From contig NW_022985557.1 in assembly GCF_010093815.1 (NCBI RefSeq), positions 744,001 through 808,000 of the forward strand: DNA of 64,000 nt, read 5' to 3'. This DNA is from Pseudovirgaria hyperparasitica (taxonomy: Eukaryota; Ascomycota; Dothideomycetes; Acrospermales; Acrospermaceae). The notes beneath the pieces were generated by a model, which had not been told where the DNA came from, did no database searches, and was given only the letters and a program-made list of their open reading frames with translations. Below are positions 22,974-34,241 of this stretch, piece after piece. Position 1 is the stretch's first letter, and the number at the start of each line of letters is the position of its first letter. A program made the position numbers and the translations under genes.

Positions 22974-23678
22974 CTACATGAGAAACACAGCAAACGCTAG
23001 CACTGAAATCAAGGCCCCGATCCCCATCTGAAGAGTTTGGGCAGCGTTCTCTGGAATTTGACCCGCATAGGGATCACTATACTTGTCCACGTCATTGAAA
23101 TCGATATGTTCGAGACTGTAAGTGCCGCTGACCCTGATGGCACCCGGAGCGCCGCCCCAAACAGGCGCGCAGACCTCCACTGGAGTGTCGTCTTGGACCG
23201 AGCCCACGGTGTCACATCCTCCGGTCGTACCAGTATAGCAGTATAGGAGGGCTGTGAAGTTCATGTACACGGTCTGACCTGGCTCGACGGACATGGTGTT
23301 GTCAATGGGCGCAGAAATCGTCCTGTTGAATGTAGCTGGCAGACTAGGCGAATAGTTACCGGTTGCAGAATTGATGGATTGCATGAATGGATGTTGCATG
23401 CCATAACCATCGTCGTCGTCGGGGAGGAATGTTGTAAGAGATAGGTTTGTCCGCCCGGTGAAGAGGTCTTGTCCAGCAGTCTTGATGGCACATGTGCGGT
23501 TGCTGTTCGAAACTGGACAATTGGCTGCGGCGCTGATCCGAATGGGATCGTTGTTTGTAAGGAAGTAGCCTTGGTCGTCTAGCATGAATGAGCTGCAGTT
23601 CCCTTGGGCTGATGCTCCACCGCATAGTATATAGGCTGAAAGAGAAATAATCGTGATCGAGAGCGGCATCTTCAACAT
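22974..23678 (-). CDS. Probable GPI-anchored cell-surface protein
   Basis: 234 residues, single exon. Residues 1-25 form a signal peptide (MLKMPLSITIISLSAYILCGGASA, with cleavage likely at ASA-QG); the second Met, at residue 4, is an alternative start. The C-terminus ends in a hydrophobic tail (MGIGALISVLAFAVFLM) preceded by small residues (PENAAQ), the usual signal for a GPI anchor. The mature part has about seven Cys and several NxS/T sites (NCS, NRT, NLS, NRT, NFT), consistent with a glycosylated, disulfide-bonded wall or membrane protein. No known domain is visible, so the function is open. The neighbour on the same strand is the zinc-cluster regulator at 24156. Confidence 0.7.
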   Translation of the reverse strand: MLKMPLSITIISLSAYILCGGASAQGNCSSFMLDDQGYFLTNNDPIRISAAANCPVSNSNRTCAIKTAGQDLFTGRTNLSLTTFLPDDDDGYGMQHPFMQSINSATGNYSPSLPATFNRTISAPIDNTMSVEPGQTVYMNFTALLYCYTGTTGGCDTVGSVQDDTPVEVCAPVWGGAPGAIRVSGTYSLEHIDFNDVDKYSDPYAGQIPENAAQTLQMGIGALISVLAFAVFLM

Positions 23679-24155
23679 TAGGTATAGAGTCTGTAGGCGT
23701 GTGGATTATGGGAACTTGACCGACGAGATCTTGTGCGTCATCGGAGCTGAAACTGCTGTTGTTTCTAAACCAAAGCTTTCGGTTGTGCTTTCCAATGTCT
23801 TCGTCCGATGTCAAAGCTCTAGAAAGCAGTTACAACACATCTGCGGACATAGACAGATTCGGAGTTCTGTCCGAGTATGAAAGAGATTCCGCGTGTCACA
23901 ATTCGATGGCATAGAAAGCCAAGACCAAGAGGCCTAATACACAGCACTGTCTTTTGTGGGAATGTGCGGCGAAATGTTTCGACCTGACGTGAGGCTGGGG
24001 AAAAGGGTGATCAAGGTTGCTTGTTACTTTGCTCATCGCAGCATCGTAGACTGGAAGTGACTGTCGGCTCGGTCGTGATAATGGAGACTCCATCTATAGT
24101 AGCTCCGAGGCCAACTAGTCCCGACAACAGTTTGACGTGGAGATGACTCCTCCCG
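23679..24155. other. Intergenic
   Basis: 477 bp between the 3' end of the zinc-cluster regulator and the start of the GPI-protein gene. It carries the latter's promoter on the minus strand. Nothing further is recognisable. Confidence 0.4.
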
Positions 24156-26275
24156 TTACAGCTGCGAACAACCTTCTCGAGTGCTTTGCAAAGCTTCTGC
24201 GACTCTCTCTAGAAGCGTGAAAGACCGTGCTGTACACACACTTCTCGATTGCATCGGTCGCCAGATCTCGACACAGGTTGTAAGTGTATCAATTATGGTA
24301 TTGCGAGCAGGGCAGGTGCTGATTAAGTTGTCTCCTAGATTGGCAGGCACGCTGAGGGTGGCACCATCTTTACGCAGGAGATGAATGGCAGCTGTTAGTC
24401 CTGCACTCAGGAAGTCTTGCCAGAAGAGGCCAGAAAACCAAGTGAGTTGCCCCGGAGGAAGAGCCGCGGCGGAATACTCTCCACATAAAGCTTGATTATG
24501 AGCAAGGAGTGCCAAACTGTTCTCAAGAGACGACCAGTAGCTCTGCGGATATATATCCTCGGCAGCGGGCTGCGATGCAAAGCGTCTATGCAACATCAGA
24601 AGGACACGTCGGAAGAAGATGTCAATCTGAATTGCGTGGACGTCCAGGTCGGTAGGCAGATATTCATGCTGCAAGCTAGCTGCACATGGTAGATATCCAG
24701 TCTTCAAGACTGAGAGTGCCAATAGCGATTTGCGAAGCTCTGCATCATAGTGCAGGACTTCCTCGTACATCAAGCCGTTAAATTCGTGGTTCAAGCGCTC
24801 CATGATCTTCAACAAGACGGGAAACGCTTGGTAGATGATGATTTGGTATGATGCATTGGTAGGCTCCGAGTTCACTCTGATCTGCATGGAAACGCTTGCA
24901 GGGGAAACATCTTCGTCGTCTATATTCGCAGGACAGAGAACGTCGAAGTCTTCGATGCGTAAAAGCATAGGCATACCCGTGGTACATGCTAGCTGTATCT
25001 CGAGGTAGACAATAGTAGTCCATATACGCCGGCGCATGTCCTGTTCCAGTACAGAAATGACTGATTCCGGTAGTAGTCGATGGAAACCGGCAGACATGGC
25101 AAGACGTGTGGTCATACCAACCAAGGGCCAGCACGTGTCTCCTTGGAAACAAGTCGCGGCGAAGGTTTCTTTAGCAATAATCATGAGGCACATAGTCTGT
25201 AAACTGCACAAACTTGGTTTTGCTAGAAAAGAGGTCTTGAAAAGCATTTCTTGCGCACCACCGAACATTCGTCTACAAAAGAATCTCCACTCGCCCGTAG
25301 GCATAGTGCCTCTGTTGAGCGCGGCGTAGCCCATCCCAAGGACCATCATATATAGAGCGACCCATTCGGGGTCAACCTTTGCTGGATCTATCCAGAAAGA
25401 CTTGACCTCGTCGAAGAACGTTGGTTTATGGAGCAGTCGATAGGTTTGTTCATAGCTGGCAATATAACTCTGGACATATTCATCTGCTGTGCTGCGTTCA
25501 GGTATCCACGAAAGTATTGTATTGTGCGTTGGTTGTGTAGTAAAGTAAGAGCCTCCAAGAGGATAGTTACCAGGTAAGAGAGGTTCTTCATAAGTCATCG
25601 AGCGCTCTCTGCGCTTGAACTCCTCGACAAGCTCGTCCGACCGGTATCCGAGACTGAGATTGATCTGTTTCATATTAGCAGACCACAGATTGATAGAATA
25701 AAGCACCCAACCTGCTGCAATAGAACCCGCCAATGGCTATCACCCCTGCTCTTCTCTCTCCACAGCGTATCCAAATCAGCTTCGTTTATGGCCACAGCAG
25801 GGTCAACAGTGGGAATGTTCTCGTCAGCAAATTTGCTATTGTAGGAGCACCGCAAGTCTAGGCCAACTTTCGAACACCGCGAACAAGGGAGCTTTTGGTC
25901 GCATCGGACCTTGTGATGATGGCAGCGATCACAAGACGCTCTGAAACGTCTTCGTTTCTTCGGATGCTCCGTCACTGATCGAGACCCGTTTGGCACATCA
26001 GCTGGGTCTGGACCTGTCTCGCTAACTACGTGGCTGTTCGGACTCTCCCCGTTGGTCGACCCAGGCGATGCCTTAGGGGTGATTTGATGATTACTTCGTT
26101 GCACAAGGGGCTCCCGAGCAGGCGTATCAATACTCGGATCCAATGAGCATTTCGCGCCTACTGTGGTGCAGTTGTTGCATGTTGGCTTCGCTTGGTCACA
26201 TTTAATCTTACGCGTTCGGCAGCGAATGCACGCTTTCACAGGCCTTGTACGAGTGATCTGTCCTTGCCGGGCCAT
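24156..26275 (-). CDS. Transcription factor with two Zn2Cys6 clusters
   Basis: Exons 25712-26275 and 24156-25664 (47-nt intron, phase 0) give 690 residues. Residues 16-43 form a canonical zinc cluster, CX2CX6CX6CX2CX6C, with the basic RTRKIKC loop. Residues 115-143 form a second, CX2CX6CX5CX2CX8C, preceded by a KKRRRFR basic stretch. The second exon contains the fungal-specific transcription factor domain: the RLLHKPTFFDEVKSFW start, then GMTTRLAMSAGFHRL and DMRRRIWTTIVYLEIQLACTTG-type helices near residues 390-440. Such proteins bind CGG-type half sites through the cluster and dimerise through a following coiled coil; two complete clusters in one chain is uncommon. The target genes are unknown. 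The neighbouring GPI-protein gene and the methyltransferase are candidates only by proximity. Confidence 0.88.
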
Positions 26276-26677
26276 TTCGTGATCGAACGGCGCTCAATCG
26301 TGCGAGAAACCTCTTTTTGTTTCCGCCCGCTAATGAACAGCGTTGGATGGTATCAGTGTTACGCGTGAGGAGCCCTGAGACTCTTCCCCTATGGGCTTTG
26401 CTGAAACTGCTTTCAATGAGGATATCACTCTGATCATTGACATGTAATTGGCAGTAAATCAAAAGTTGCAACAGCGACAACCCTTCTCGAATCGACAAGA
26501 AGAGGCGCCTTGGGTGAAAAGAGGTGAGTGATGACGGTCAGCTTAGTCCCGTTTAGATTTAGCATGGATAATCCCTCGGCCGTCTTAACGCCGATGATCC
26601 TCAGGGATCCGTTTATATTCACCGGGAACCTCGTCAGCTCTAAAGCTTACCAAGATATTCTTCATACTGTGTCGGAT
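26276..26677. other. Intergenic, promoter of zinc-cluster regulator
   Basis: 402 bp between the methyltransferase stop and the regulator start, both genes being on the minus strand. No TATA box or obvious operator was seen. Open stretches here are antisense or non-ATG. Confidence 0.4.
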
Positions 26678-28103
26678 TCAAGACCGTCCGAGCAAAGCTT
26701 CGATCTGCTGCCAACGATCTACAAGAGTCGCAGCTATCCTGCCATTGCCCCCACTTAACTCTTTTAAAGATGCCTTGGCCTCAGAACATTCCTTCGCGAA
26801 GTCGTCGAATAGCCTTTCTACTGCCTCGTCAACGGTTTCTTGGTCACGGCTATCATCCCCAATTCCAGACACGAAGTTGCGATAACGTTGCTGAGGAGTC
26901 GTGGCCAGACGCAAAGCTGCTAGAGTACGGTAGCACACCGCAGGTTTTGAGTCAACTATAGACAGAGTATATTCCCTGCGGCGGATTAGGGACCCCTTCT
27001 TTCAAATTTTGGTTCGCGTACCCTAGTAACCTATCATCCTTTAATACATCCTTCTGCTCGGCCGTGAGTTTGGGGACGATGAGATGGTCGAGAGAGACTG
27101 AGTCCCAGTGATTATTTGGCAGCATGAAGCCATCTTTGTAAAGTCAGCCATCTTATTCATTCATTCTACGGATGATGAAGTACACTCTGCCAGCAGATAG
27201 TCATTACTGTGCCCACCGTAGGAGAAGAACACTTCCTCGCCAGCCTCTATCAACCCGTCAGTAAAACTGTATGCCATTACCAGAGTTCACTTACTGTAAG
27301 TTTTGGTGCTTACAACGCTATATCCGCTCCTATCTGTGGTCACATCACACTTTGAGACTTAGCAATACGCACTTCACATGTAGTTCCGGCATCAGGAAGG
27401 AGATTTGTACACACCCCGCCAACGTCGGTATGATTGAAGTAGTCACCGAAAGGACACAGCGCAAGACAATCTTCGGACTTGAGGTCGCTTCGCCTCTTGG
27501 GCATTCGTGACAGAGGTGTAGCAGGATAGTTCCAGTAGAATACACGGGTATTGATGATCAGCCAAAAATACTTGAAGAGATGTTCTGATGAGGCTGGTAG
27601 ATACATTTTCAGGTCGTGGAAATCTTTTTGATACTTCTTCTGTTGAGAATCAAGGAGTGCTTCTGGTGTCAATGTAGTTCAATAGAAGAGCTTGGGATGC
27701 TCTCACGTTTAGCCGTAGGGGGAAGATGCTCCTGGAGCTCCAATGGCCAGCAAAACGGCATGACACTCTCAAATTCCTGCATACTTGGCCAGGTCGCCTG
27801 CCATAATCTGTGGTTTCGCTTATCGTCCGCGTTGATGATTGTCAAGTAAGCAGCAAGTCGGCCCTGTACAGAGCTGCGACGAGGGAGATTCAGTTCCCAG
27901 ACTGCATCGCTATCGATAGTGATGAGGACCTTGGCTGGGACCTTGACAAGACATTCACCTGCATTTATGTCTCTGGCTGCGACCAAACCAAGGCCTTTGC
28001 CTTCGAATCGTGCTGGTGCTACGGCTGTGATCTGAACCCCTTGCTCTTTGGCCCATTTAACAAAGGCATCGTGTTCATCGCCAGGTGAGTACACAATGGC
28101 CAT
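26678..28103 (-). CDS. SET-domain protein lysine methyltransferase (SETD6/RKM type)
   Basis: Six exons: 27707-28103, 27415-27662, 27295-27349, 27184-27246, 27022-27133 and 26678-26975, with introns of 44-65 nt, giving 390 residues. The family is the Rubisco-LSMT-like SET group, which in fungi methylates lysines of ribosomal and related proteins using S-adenosylmethionine. The AdoMet-binding GKGLGLVAARDI lies at residues 35-46, the NH motif FNH at 208-210, and the C-terminal SET piece GEEVFFSYGGHSND at 236-249, with Tyr243 as the catalytic tyrosine. After that come the CYRTLAALRL segment and a helical substrate-binding domain. The start at 28103 has a good context (GGCATGGCC) and gives the usual short lead (DEHDAFVKWAKEQG). 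Every junction keeps phase and restores a conserved motif, so the model is strong. The exact substrate is unknown. Confidence 0.85.
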
Positions 28104-28460
28104 GCCGAAGTATGCGGACAGCTTAGTTCCAACAAGTGGCAAATATCATGTTTCAAAATCCAAGAAAAACTCGAACTGACGACTCAATATCAAATTCGGT
28201 GTCCATCTAAGCAAGCACGCAATTAAGAGATGTGAGTCAGATGCATCGTTGTCGAATATCTGTGGGTGACCCTGGGCGTAAATTTGGTACCTTTGCCCGC
28301 TTAACCTGGTACGGGTTAGGTCCCAGGTCAGTCTTAAGCCCTGCATCCATGACATCCATAGCGCCGTTTTCATTATGCAACTTCGAAGGCACCAAGCCTG
28401 AGTATTGCCCAAAGTTATTAGATCTCATTGATCTGGCAAACTTGCGGTCTCACCATTACA
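28104..28460. promoter_or_regulatory. Bidirectional promoter region
   Basis: 357 bp between the divergent methyltransferase (minus) and COQ4 (plus) start codons. No TATA box stands out, which is usual for housekeeping genes. The shared region suggests, but does not prove, coordinated expression. Confidence 0.45.
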
Positions 28461-29315
28461 ATGGCTACTCCAGTATATCTGGCCTTGAGCAGACCACAAC
28501 ACCTGTCCGCCATAACCAAACTCCCCGCCTGCCTCCGCACATTCTCTGTCCTCAACCGCCCATCCCCAAACTACCCGGGCCACGTTCCGCTCACACATAT
28601 CGAGCGCGGCGCACTTGCAATCGGCTCCGCACTATGGTCTTATGTCGACCCAACCCGAGGCGACCTCATCGCTGCCCTCGGCGAAGCCACTGCACAACCT
28701 TACTTTATCACAAAGCTCCGCGACACTATGCTCTCACATCCCACAGGGCGACGGCTGCTCAAAGATCGACCACGCATAACAAGTAAGAGCTTGAACGTAG
28801 AGTATCTGAGGAGCTTGCCAGAGAATACTGTGGGAAGGGTGTATGTTGGGTGGTTGGATAGAGAGGGTGTCACGCCGGACACGCGGAGCGCGGTGCGATA
28901 TATCGATGACCCTGAGTGCGCATATGTCATGCAGCGATATCGCGAGTGTCATGACTTCTATCATGCGCTAGTAGGGCTGCCTGTGATTCGCGAGGGTGAG
29001 GTCGCGCTCAAAGCGTTCGAGTTCGCGAACCTGGGAATTCCGATGACGGGCCTGAGTGTGTTCGCAGTTACAACACTGAAGAGAAAGGCGTTTCAAAGGT
29101 TCTGGGAGGTGTATGGACCGTGGGCGGTAAGGAACGGGGTAAATTCTGAGAGCGTTTTGAACGTCTATTGGGAAGAGGAATTGGAAACGGATGTGCAAGC
29201 TCTAAGAGAGCGATTGGGCATTGAGATGCCACCAGACTTGAGGGAAATTCGAAGGGCGGAACGAGAGAAGAGCAAGAAAGAAAAGGAGCGAAGCGCAAGT
29301 GCAGGTGCATCGTAA
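28461..29315 (+). CDS. COQ4: Ubiquinone biosynthesis protein COQ4
   Basis: 284 residues, no intron. Coq4 is a peripheral protein on the matrix side of the mitochondrial inner membrane that organises the coenzyme Q synthome; recent work assigns it a role in C1 decarboxylation of the ring. The diagnostic metal site HDxxHx11E is present as His164, Asp165, His168 and Glu180. Other conserved stretches are [20 protein letters not shown] at about 41-60, [30 protein letters not shown] and FEFANLGIP. The N-terminal ~35 residues lack acidic residues and look like a targeting peptide. I use the ATG at 28461, since the open frame upstream has none. The C-terminus is a Lys/Glu/Arg-rich tail. It converges on the PDCD5 gene, 133 bp away. 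Confidence 0.95.
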   Translation: MATPVYLALSRPQHLSAITKLPACLRTFSVLNRPSPNYPGHVPLTHIERGALAIGSALWSYVDPTRGDLIAALGEATAQPYFITKLRDTMLSHPTGRRLLKDRPRITSKSLNVEYLRSLPENTVGRVYVGWLDREGVTPDTRSAVRYIDDPECAYVMQRYRECHDFYHALVGLPVIREGEVALKAFEFANLGIPMTGLSVFAVTTLKRKAFQRFWEVYGPWAVRNGVNSESVLNVYWEEELETDVQALRERLGIEMPPDLREIRRAEREKSKKEKERSASAGAS

Positions 29316-29448
29316 ACTTGTAATGTATTGCAATTAGAGTATGCATTCCCTTGTACATATCTGAGCCATACAGGCTATGAACGATTTTTTGACTCCCAAC
29401 GCCAACCCGCCAAGAACACAGATCTCGAGTATGTTTTTCGAAGTCCGC

Positions 29449-29955
29449 TTATAGGCCTTCGAGTAGATCGTCATCGTCATCCCACCTCGAGCCCTTCCTT
29501 TGCACTGTGATCTTCTCTTCCTCCTTTTGCTCGGCTACTGCCCCAAGTAGCTGCTTCAACTGTTCTTCGTTGACTCTCCCAGGCAATTGCCTCTGCTGCG
29601 CCAAGAATATCAGCCTATCCTCAACATCTTTCGCGCGCGTCGCGTTGACCAAGCGGATGCGATTCAACCTGTCTTGTGCGTCTGGGAGGAGGATCTGGGC
29701 GATCATAGATGCGCGTGCATTGGCTTCGCGCTCTCTATACGGAATGTCAGATTAATGCTCTAGGACCATTCATGACCATGAGACGCTATACCGTTGCACA
29801 TCTTCCTTGTTCTGGCCTTCTCCGCCGCTGGCGCCGCCTTGTTGACGGAACTGCTCGAGGCGCGCTTTGCGAATCTGCACCGGGTCAAGTTATGAGGAGT
29901 CTAGCCATGCGCTGCAAAAGATATTGCATACCTGTTCGAGTTCTTCGTCGGCCAT
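29449..29955 (-). CDS. PDCD5-family DNA-binding protein
   Basis: Exons 29932-29955, 29792-29874 and 29449-29734 (both introns 57 nt) give 130 residues, the normal size for the family (archaeal and eukaryotic PDCD5/TFAR19, yeast Ymr074c). The order is typical: MADEELEQIRKARLEQF, a Gly-rich loop (QQGGASGGEG), then REANARASMIAQILLPDAQDRL, a three-helix core with RIRLVNATRAKDVEDRL, and the tail KITVQRKGSRWDDDDDL. The first exon has only eight codons. Animal PDCD5 binds DNA and chaperonin or histone acetyltransferase partners and promotes apoptosis; the fungal role is poorly defined. All exon junctions keep phase and restore conserved residues. Confidence 0.92.
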
Positions 29956-30964
29956 GGTCGCTGCTACGCGTCGCGTGAGTTATTGTCGTTGTGGTTCGAG
30001 ATTTTGGTTGGGTGGGCTTTTGCTCGCGGGGTCAAGGACGAGGCCGAACTAGGCACATCTGATTGATGCCTTATTAACAAATGATTGCACATATGCAATT
30101 GGAGCACCATCACTCTGAAATTCATGATCCTGTAGCTAGAGTCTCATATAATGATGACCCAGTGACACATTTGCGATACAGGTCATATGTATCATTAGTT
30201 CACGACTGAGGCTGTAGGTATGGTAAGGTGAGTGCGGTTGAATATTGTATACACTGATAATCATAGGGATTAGTCAAGCACGGCATACATCACAGTGACC
30301 GAGCATAGACGTCGGATCGTTCATATGAATAATCAGACAAATGGATGATGGGTGTGTTGAGACTCAACAGCCTCACAAGCCAATATATCGAATCCATGGA
30401 AGGATCACAGAACGCTGATAACAGTGCTTGATAGTGAAAGACAGCCCCTTTTCTCCGATGTGCAGAATCGTGTCCCGTAGTTGCGTCTGTAGTGTGACGG
30501 CACATGTGGTAAGGAGAAATAGTGTTTCACGGGGAAGTGCACATGCATGCTAATTACTTGTTTCTTGACAAGCAGACACGGATCCGCGAGGATTGTTGGA
30601 GTTGATCTGGACAAGGTCTAGACGATGAGGAGATCCATCTAGAGGTCGATACTTGTTATAGAAGCTGGAGGCCGACGAACTATTAATATTAATCAACGAC
30701 ACGGCTAGACCCTGCTGCCAGTAGTCCAATAACTAGGTCCAACCTTGGAGTAAGTTACTTCAATGCAACCCCTGGCCTGGCGGAGAGTTAGACCGTGATT
30801 CGCTGATAGGGTTGGCGGCTCTTGCTTTAGTGCTGGGCAGCTTGGGACTTGCATCCGCGTGCGAGGTTCCTTCTCCGATCAAGGCGATGCCGACGCCCAG
30901 GGAATCTGTCCAGGAGGAGCTTGCTTGCTCACCTGTTTCCCGACTGCACGCACCTCGCCTCCGC

Positions 30965-30995
30965 CATCATCATCACCATCATCATCATCATCATC
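30965..30995. repeat. (CAT)n microsatellite
   Basis: Ten trinucleotide units, with one CAC interruption, lie in the leader region of the SEC2 gene. In one frame the run would encode a His tract, but no gene supports that reading. Confidence 0.8.
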
Positions 30996-31226
30996 CTCTC
31001 TCGTACCTCACCCTTACGAACCTCTTCACCTTCGTCTCGCCGCGTGCGTTCCACTGCTGCGCTTGCTCTTAATCGCAATCTTCGGCCATGTCGCCATCCC
31101 TTACCTAGACGTTGTTGTTCTCCTCTTTCTTTCATACAGTCGTTCCCTTCGTTCCGATCGACCCGACTAGTCTGTTCTCGTGCACGTGAAGCAACCGGAG
31201 CTCTCAACAACCGTCAAACTGGCTGA

Positions 31227-31291
31227 GTACGTCTTCCCACCGCACGCAAACCTGTTCTCATCGAATGGGATGTTCATACTGACTTGAGCAG
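31227..31291 (+). other. Probable 5'-leader intron of SEC2
   Basis: GTACGT donor, CTGAC branch site 8 nt before GAGCAG acceptor, 65 nt long, 43 nt before the SEC2 ATG. There is no ATG-started frame reading through it. Long genes of this type often have a leader intron in fungi; it is inferred from signals only. Confidence 0.4.
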
Positions 31292-31334
31292 TATATTCTA
31301 CGTCGGGGCCTGGGGAGGCCATGGTCCAGGACTC

Positions 31335-33356
31335 ATGACTACGCCGTCGCAAACCTCGTCGATAGCACGCCGCTCTCTCACACCCACACCGAAAACACCC
31401 TCGCGAACAAAGCACCTCTCACACTCTGTCTCGACGCCTCATCTCCACAAAGACATGGCCGCTGTTGCTACTGCTCCCCGCCTGCAGGACATATTCCATT
31501 CGGATTCGGACATGCTCAATACCATCCCTGATCCAAGGTCTTCAACTCCTGCTACCCCGATTTCGCGACAAGGCTCTACAGACTCCGGTCGTCATCCAGA
31601 TCTATCTTCGGAGGTCGCAACGCTGAGCACAAAGCTCGTAAACGCGATAAATCATCAGACTGACTTGGACGATTCGTTGCAAGTAACGCGACATGAGCTA
31701 GATACTGCAAAGGAAACCATAGCAAAGCTGCAGGCGCAAGTGAAGGAGCACACAGACGCTGTGAACCATGGATTGTGGATCAAGAGAGAAAGGTTTGATG
31801 CAGCACAAAAAGAAATGGAAGAGGAACGCAAGAACAGAAAGATAATGGAGAAAGAGAAGAAACGCATGGAATCTGAACTCGAAAATTTAACCACAGCGCT
31901 TTTCGAAGAGGCCAATGCCGTAAGTGGTACACAATGTCGCATACCTGCCCAACTAACATGCAACCAGATGGTCGCAGCCGCTCGTAAGGAGACGGAAGCA
32001 TCCGAGAAACGCAACGACCAGCTCAAGAATCAACTCCAAGACTCAGAGATTCTGCTTCGCTCACATCAGGATCAGCTCCATGATCTCAAGTCTGTTATGG
32101 AGAAAATGAGCGAACGCGATGAGAGTGAGAGTAACGCGCAATCTTTTACAGCTCCTTCGACCCCTGGAGTGAACGCGCAAGACAAGGTTACTCGTATGCT
32201 GGATCCTAGTAATGGCTCGCCTGTGACACCAACGCACGAGGAAACAGCTCCCGATCACCCGCTGCATTGGTCGCATCTCATCAACCCTGTTTTACGCACT
32301 GACTTGCACACTTACACCGAGTTTCAGGAGCTACTTCGACAGGGACGCATCTTCTCCAATCCGCCCAGTCGTGTTGGCAGCGGCAACTATAGTACCTTGA
32401 ATCTCAGCGTCTTGGGAAGTCTGACACAGCATTCCAACGGTTCCTTGACGTCTCTTGCGACTCTGAAGTCTCCCCAAAGTACTCCCAGCTCTGTTCCAGG
32501 AGGATCTCCACGAATCCCCGGCAATCTCCCTCCATTGAAAGAGACGCCGTTCTTCAAAAGAGCAATCACAGAGGACATTGAGCCCACACTGCGGCTTGAT
32601 CAAGCGCCAGGTGTATCATGGATGGGAAGACGCACAGTTCTTACCAGTATCATTGCTGGCAGCTTGGTCGTTGAACCTCACCCGCCGGTGAAAAAGCACC
32701 GAGGCCCTGTATACGCATGTTCGATGTGCGGTGAAGCTAGAGCTGCTGAACAGTACTCTCGTAAGTATCGATTCAAAACTTCTGAGGCCGAAGATGCTCA
32801 GAGGTATCCACTCTGTGACTGGTGTATGGGACGCCTCCGGGCAACATGCGACTACGTCGGGTTTTTGCGCATGGTGCAAGCTGGCCACTGGCGCGCCGAT
32901 TCTGAAGAGGAGCAGAAGACGGCCTGGGAGGAAGCAGTTCGATTTCGAGAACGAATGTTCTGGTCGAGAATTGGAGGCGGGGTCATTCCTGCGATATCCT
33001 ACAGGGACTGCCTAAGAAGTCCTGCTCATGCCCGCGCCGATGTGAGACATAGCGAAGACAGCAACCTTACATCGAGTACAACGAATATTGTCGAGATGGA
33101 CGAAACTAAGGATGATCCTTTTGCCGGTGATAGCAAGGCAAAGCGGGTGTCTATTGGCAGGACGAGTGTAGCCGAGATTAACGGAATCAGCAGTCCAGAG
33201 AGTGACTCCAACTCAGAACCCGGGTCGGTGGACAGTCATGATGCTCAAGAACTGGCATCAAATCAACTCCAAAGTGAAGATGCCATTGCTTCTGCGAAAC
33301 TAGATTCTACGACCTCCGCGGAGCCGGAGACAAGAATCCCTGGCTCATTCGACTGA
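31335..33356 (+). CDS. SEC2: Rab guanine nucleotide exchange factor Sec2
   Basis: Exons 31335-31919 and 31968-33356 give 657 residues. Sec2 is the exchange factor for the Rab GTPase Sec4 on secretory vesicles and drives polarised exocytosis. Residues ~90-240 form a long parallel coiled coil containing the Sec2 signature LTTALFEEANAMVAAARKE at about 185-203, which spans the intron. The 48-nt intron is in frame without a stop; removing it is needed to keep the signature intact. N-terminal residues 1-85 are Ser/Thr/Pro-rich. A conserved C-terminal block near 445-520 has paired cysteines (CSMC...CDWC) followed by VGFLRMVQAGHWR, as seen in filamentous-fungal and animal Rabin-like homologues. The tail is acidic and disordered. 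The start at 31335 is the first ATG of the frame. Confidence 0.9.
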   Translation: MTTPSQTSSIARRSLTPTPKTPSRTKHLSHSVSTPHLHKDMAAVATAPRLQDIFHSDSDMLNTIPDPRSSTPATPISRQGSTDSGRHPDLSSEVATLSTKLVNAINHQTDLDDSLQVTRHELDTAKETIAKLQAQVKEHTDAVNHGLWIKRERFDAAQKEMEEERKNRKIMEKEKKRMESELENLTTALFEEANAVSGTQCRIPAQLTCNQMVAAARKETEASEKRNDQLKNQLQDSEILLRSHQDQLHDLKSVMEKMSERDESESNAQSFTAPSTPGVNAQDKVTRMLDPSNGSPVTPTHEETAPDHPLHWSHLINPVLRTDLHTYTEFQELLRQGRIFSNPPSRVGSGNYSTLNLSVLGSLTQHSNGSLTSLATLKSPQSTPSSVPGGSPRIPGNLPPLKETPFFKRAITEDIEPTLRLDQAPGVSWMGRRTVLTSIIAGSLVVEPHPPVKKHRGPVYACSMCGEARAAEQYSRKYRFKTSEAEDAQRYPLCDWCMGRLRATCDYVGFLRMVQAGHWRADSEEEQKTAWEEAVRFRERMFWSRIGGGVIPAISYRDCLRSPAHARADVRHSEDSNLTSSTTNIVEMDETKDDPFAGDSKAKRVSIGRTSVAEINGISSPESDSNSEPGSVDSHDAQELASNQLQSEDAIASAKLDSTTSAEPETRIPGSFD

Positions 33357-34190
33357 GCTCCTTCAAACAAAACTACAATCACATATACACACGCATCTAC
33401 GATGGCCTCTCGGGAATGAGAGTACTCAAACTCTACAATCGATATTCGATTTACTTGACGTTCGCTCGAATTTCGCTCGCTTGGACACCCACATCTTATC
33501 ACTACACGTATTTCCGCGATAATCATTTTAACGAGCCATCATCCGCAACTTTTCCACACAACAGATGAGGCGGGCACCTTAAAGCCCTATTCCCTGCATT
33601 CTTGGCGCAACGCATAATATAGCGAAAAAGGATAACATATTGTATTAGTATTACCAACTGTATGGCACGCAATCTCGAGTAACGTAATATCTCGTTACTT
33701 TGCACAGTCATGGTCATGACTGTGAATGCGCTAGGTTGGATTGGTCATTCATTTCTTTTGGGAAAGGAAACATACAGGAGCATATGAATGGAGTGGTCGA
33801 GTTGAGCATGTGACGGCAGTGTTGCTGTGCGCAGGGGGCTTGATATATCTGGATGGCTGGTGTAATGCGAACTTATTTATTTAAACAATTAGAAAGACGC
33901 TTCGCTGTTGCTTACATACCGGTGTTACCTGTGAATCTGGTGTGTGTCCATGCATGTGCGAGTGCGTTCCTCATTGGATTGGCGACATCCTCTGATGCTA
34001 AGGCGTAGAACGATCACGTTCTATAGATTTGCATACCAGCCTACCGCGACAAAGCCACAGTCTCAGTAGGGTGTAGAGATACCACAAGACGACGGATACA
34101 AGTGCCGAGGGCAAAAGATATAGGCTGCATAGATCATGCTCTTGTAAGGCAGTATTCCTCGATTTCACCCTCCTCTCTGCGCGGAATCGT

Positions 34191-34241
34191 AGATGACGAA
34201 TGCCGCGCAGATGACGAATGCCACGCAGATGACGAATGCCG
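34191..34241. repeat. 18-bp tandem repeat, 2.8 copies
   Basis: The unit AGATGACGAATGCCGCGC occurs twice in full, with one substitution, and once partially. It is a local minisatellite in non-coding DNA. Confidence 0.8.

Larger units (their letters stand above)
29956..31334. other. Divergent upstream region, PDCD5 and SEC2
   Basis: 1.4 kb between the divergent PDCD5 and SEC2 genes. It contains a CAT microsatellite and a probable 5'-leader intron of SEC2 (listed separately). Frames of 80-125 codons around 30812-31226 arise from the pyrimidine-rich leader and the CAT repeat and are not credible genes. Confidence 0.45.

Noticed and set aside
30812-31226. Overlapping frames with a His tract before SEC2
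   Set aside because: They arise from the CAT repeat and a C/T-rich leader, lack family resemblance and overlap one another on both strands.
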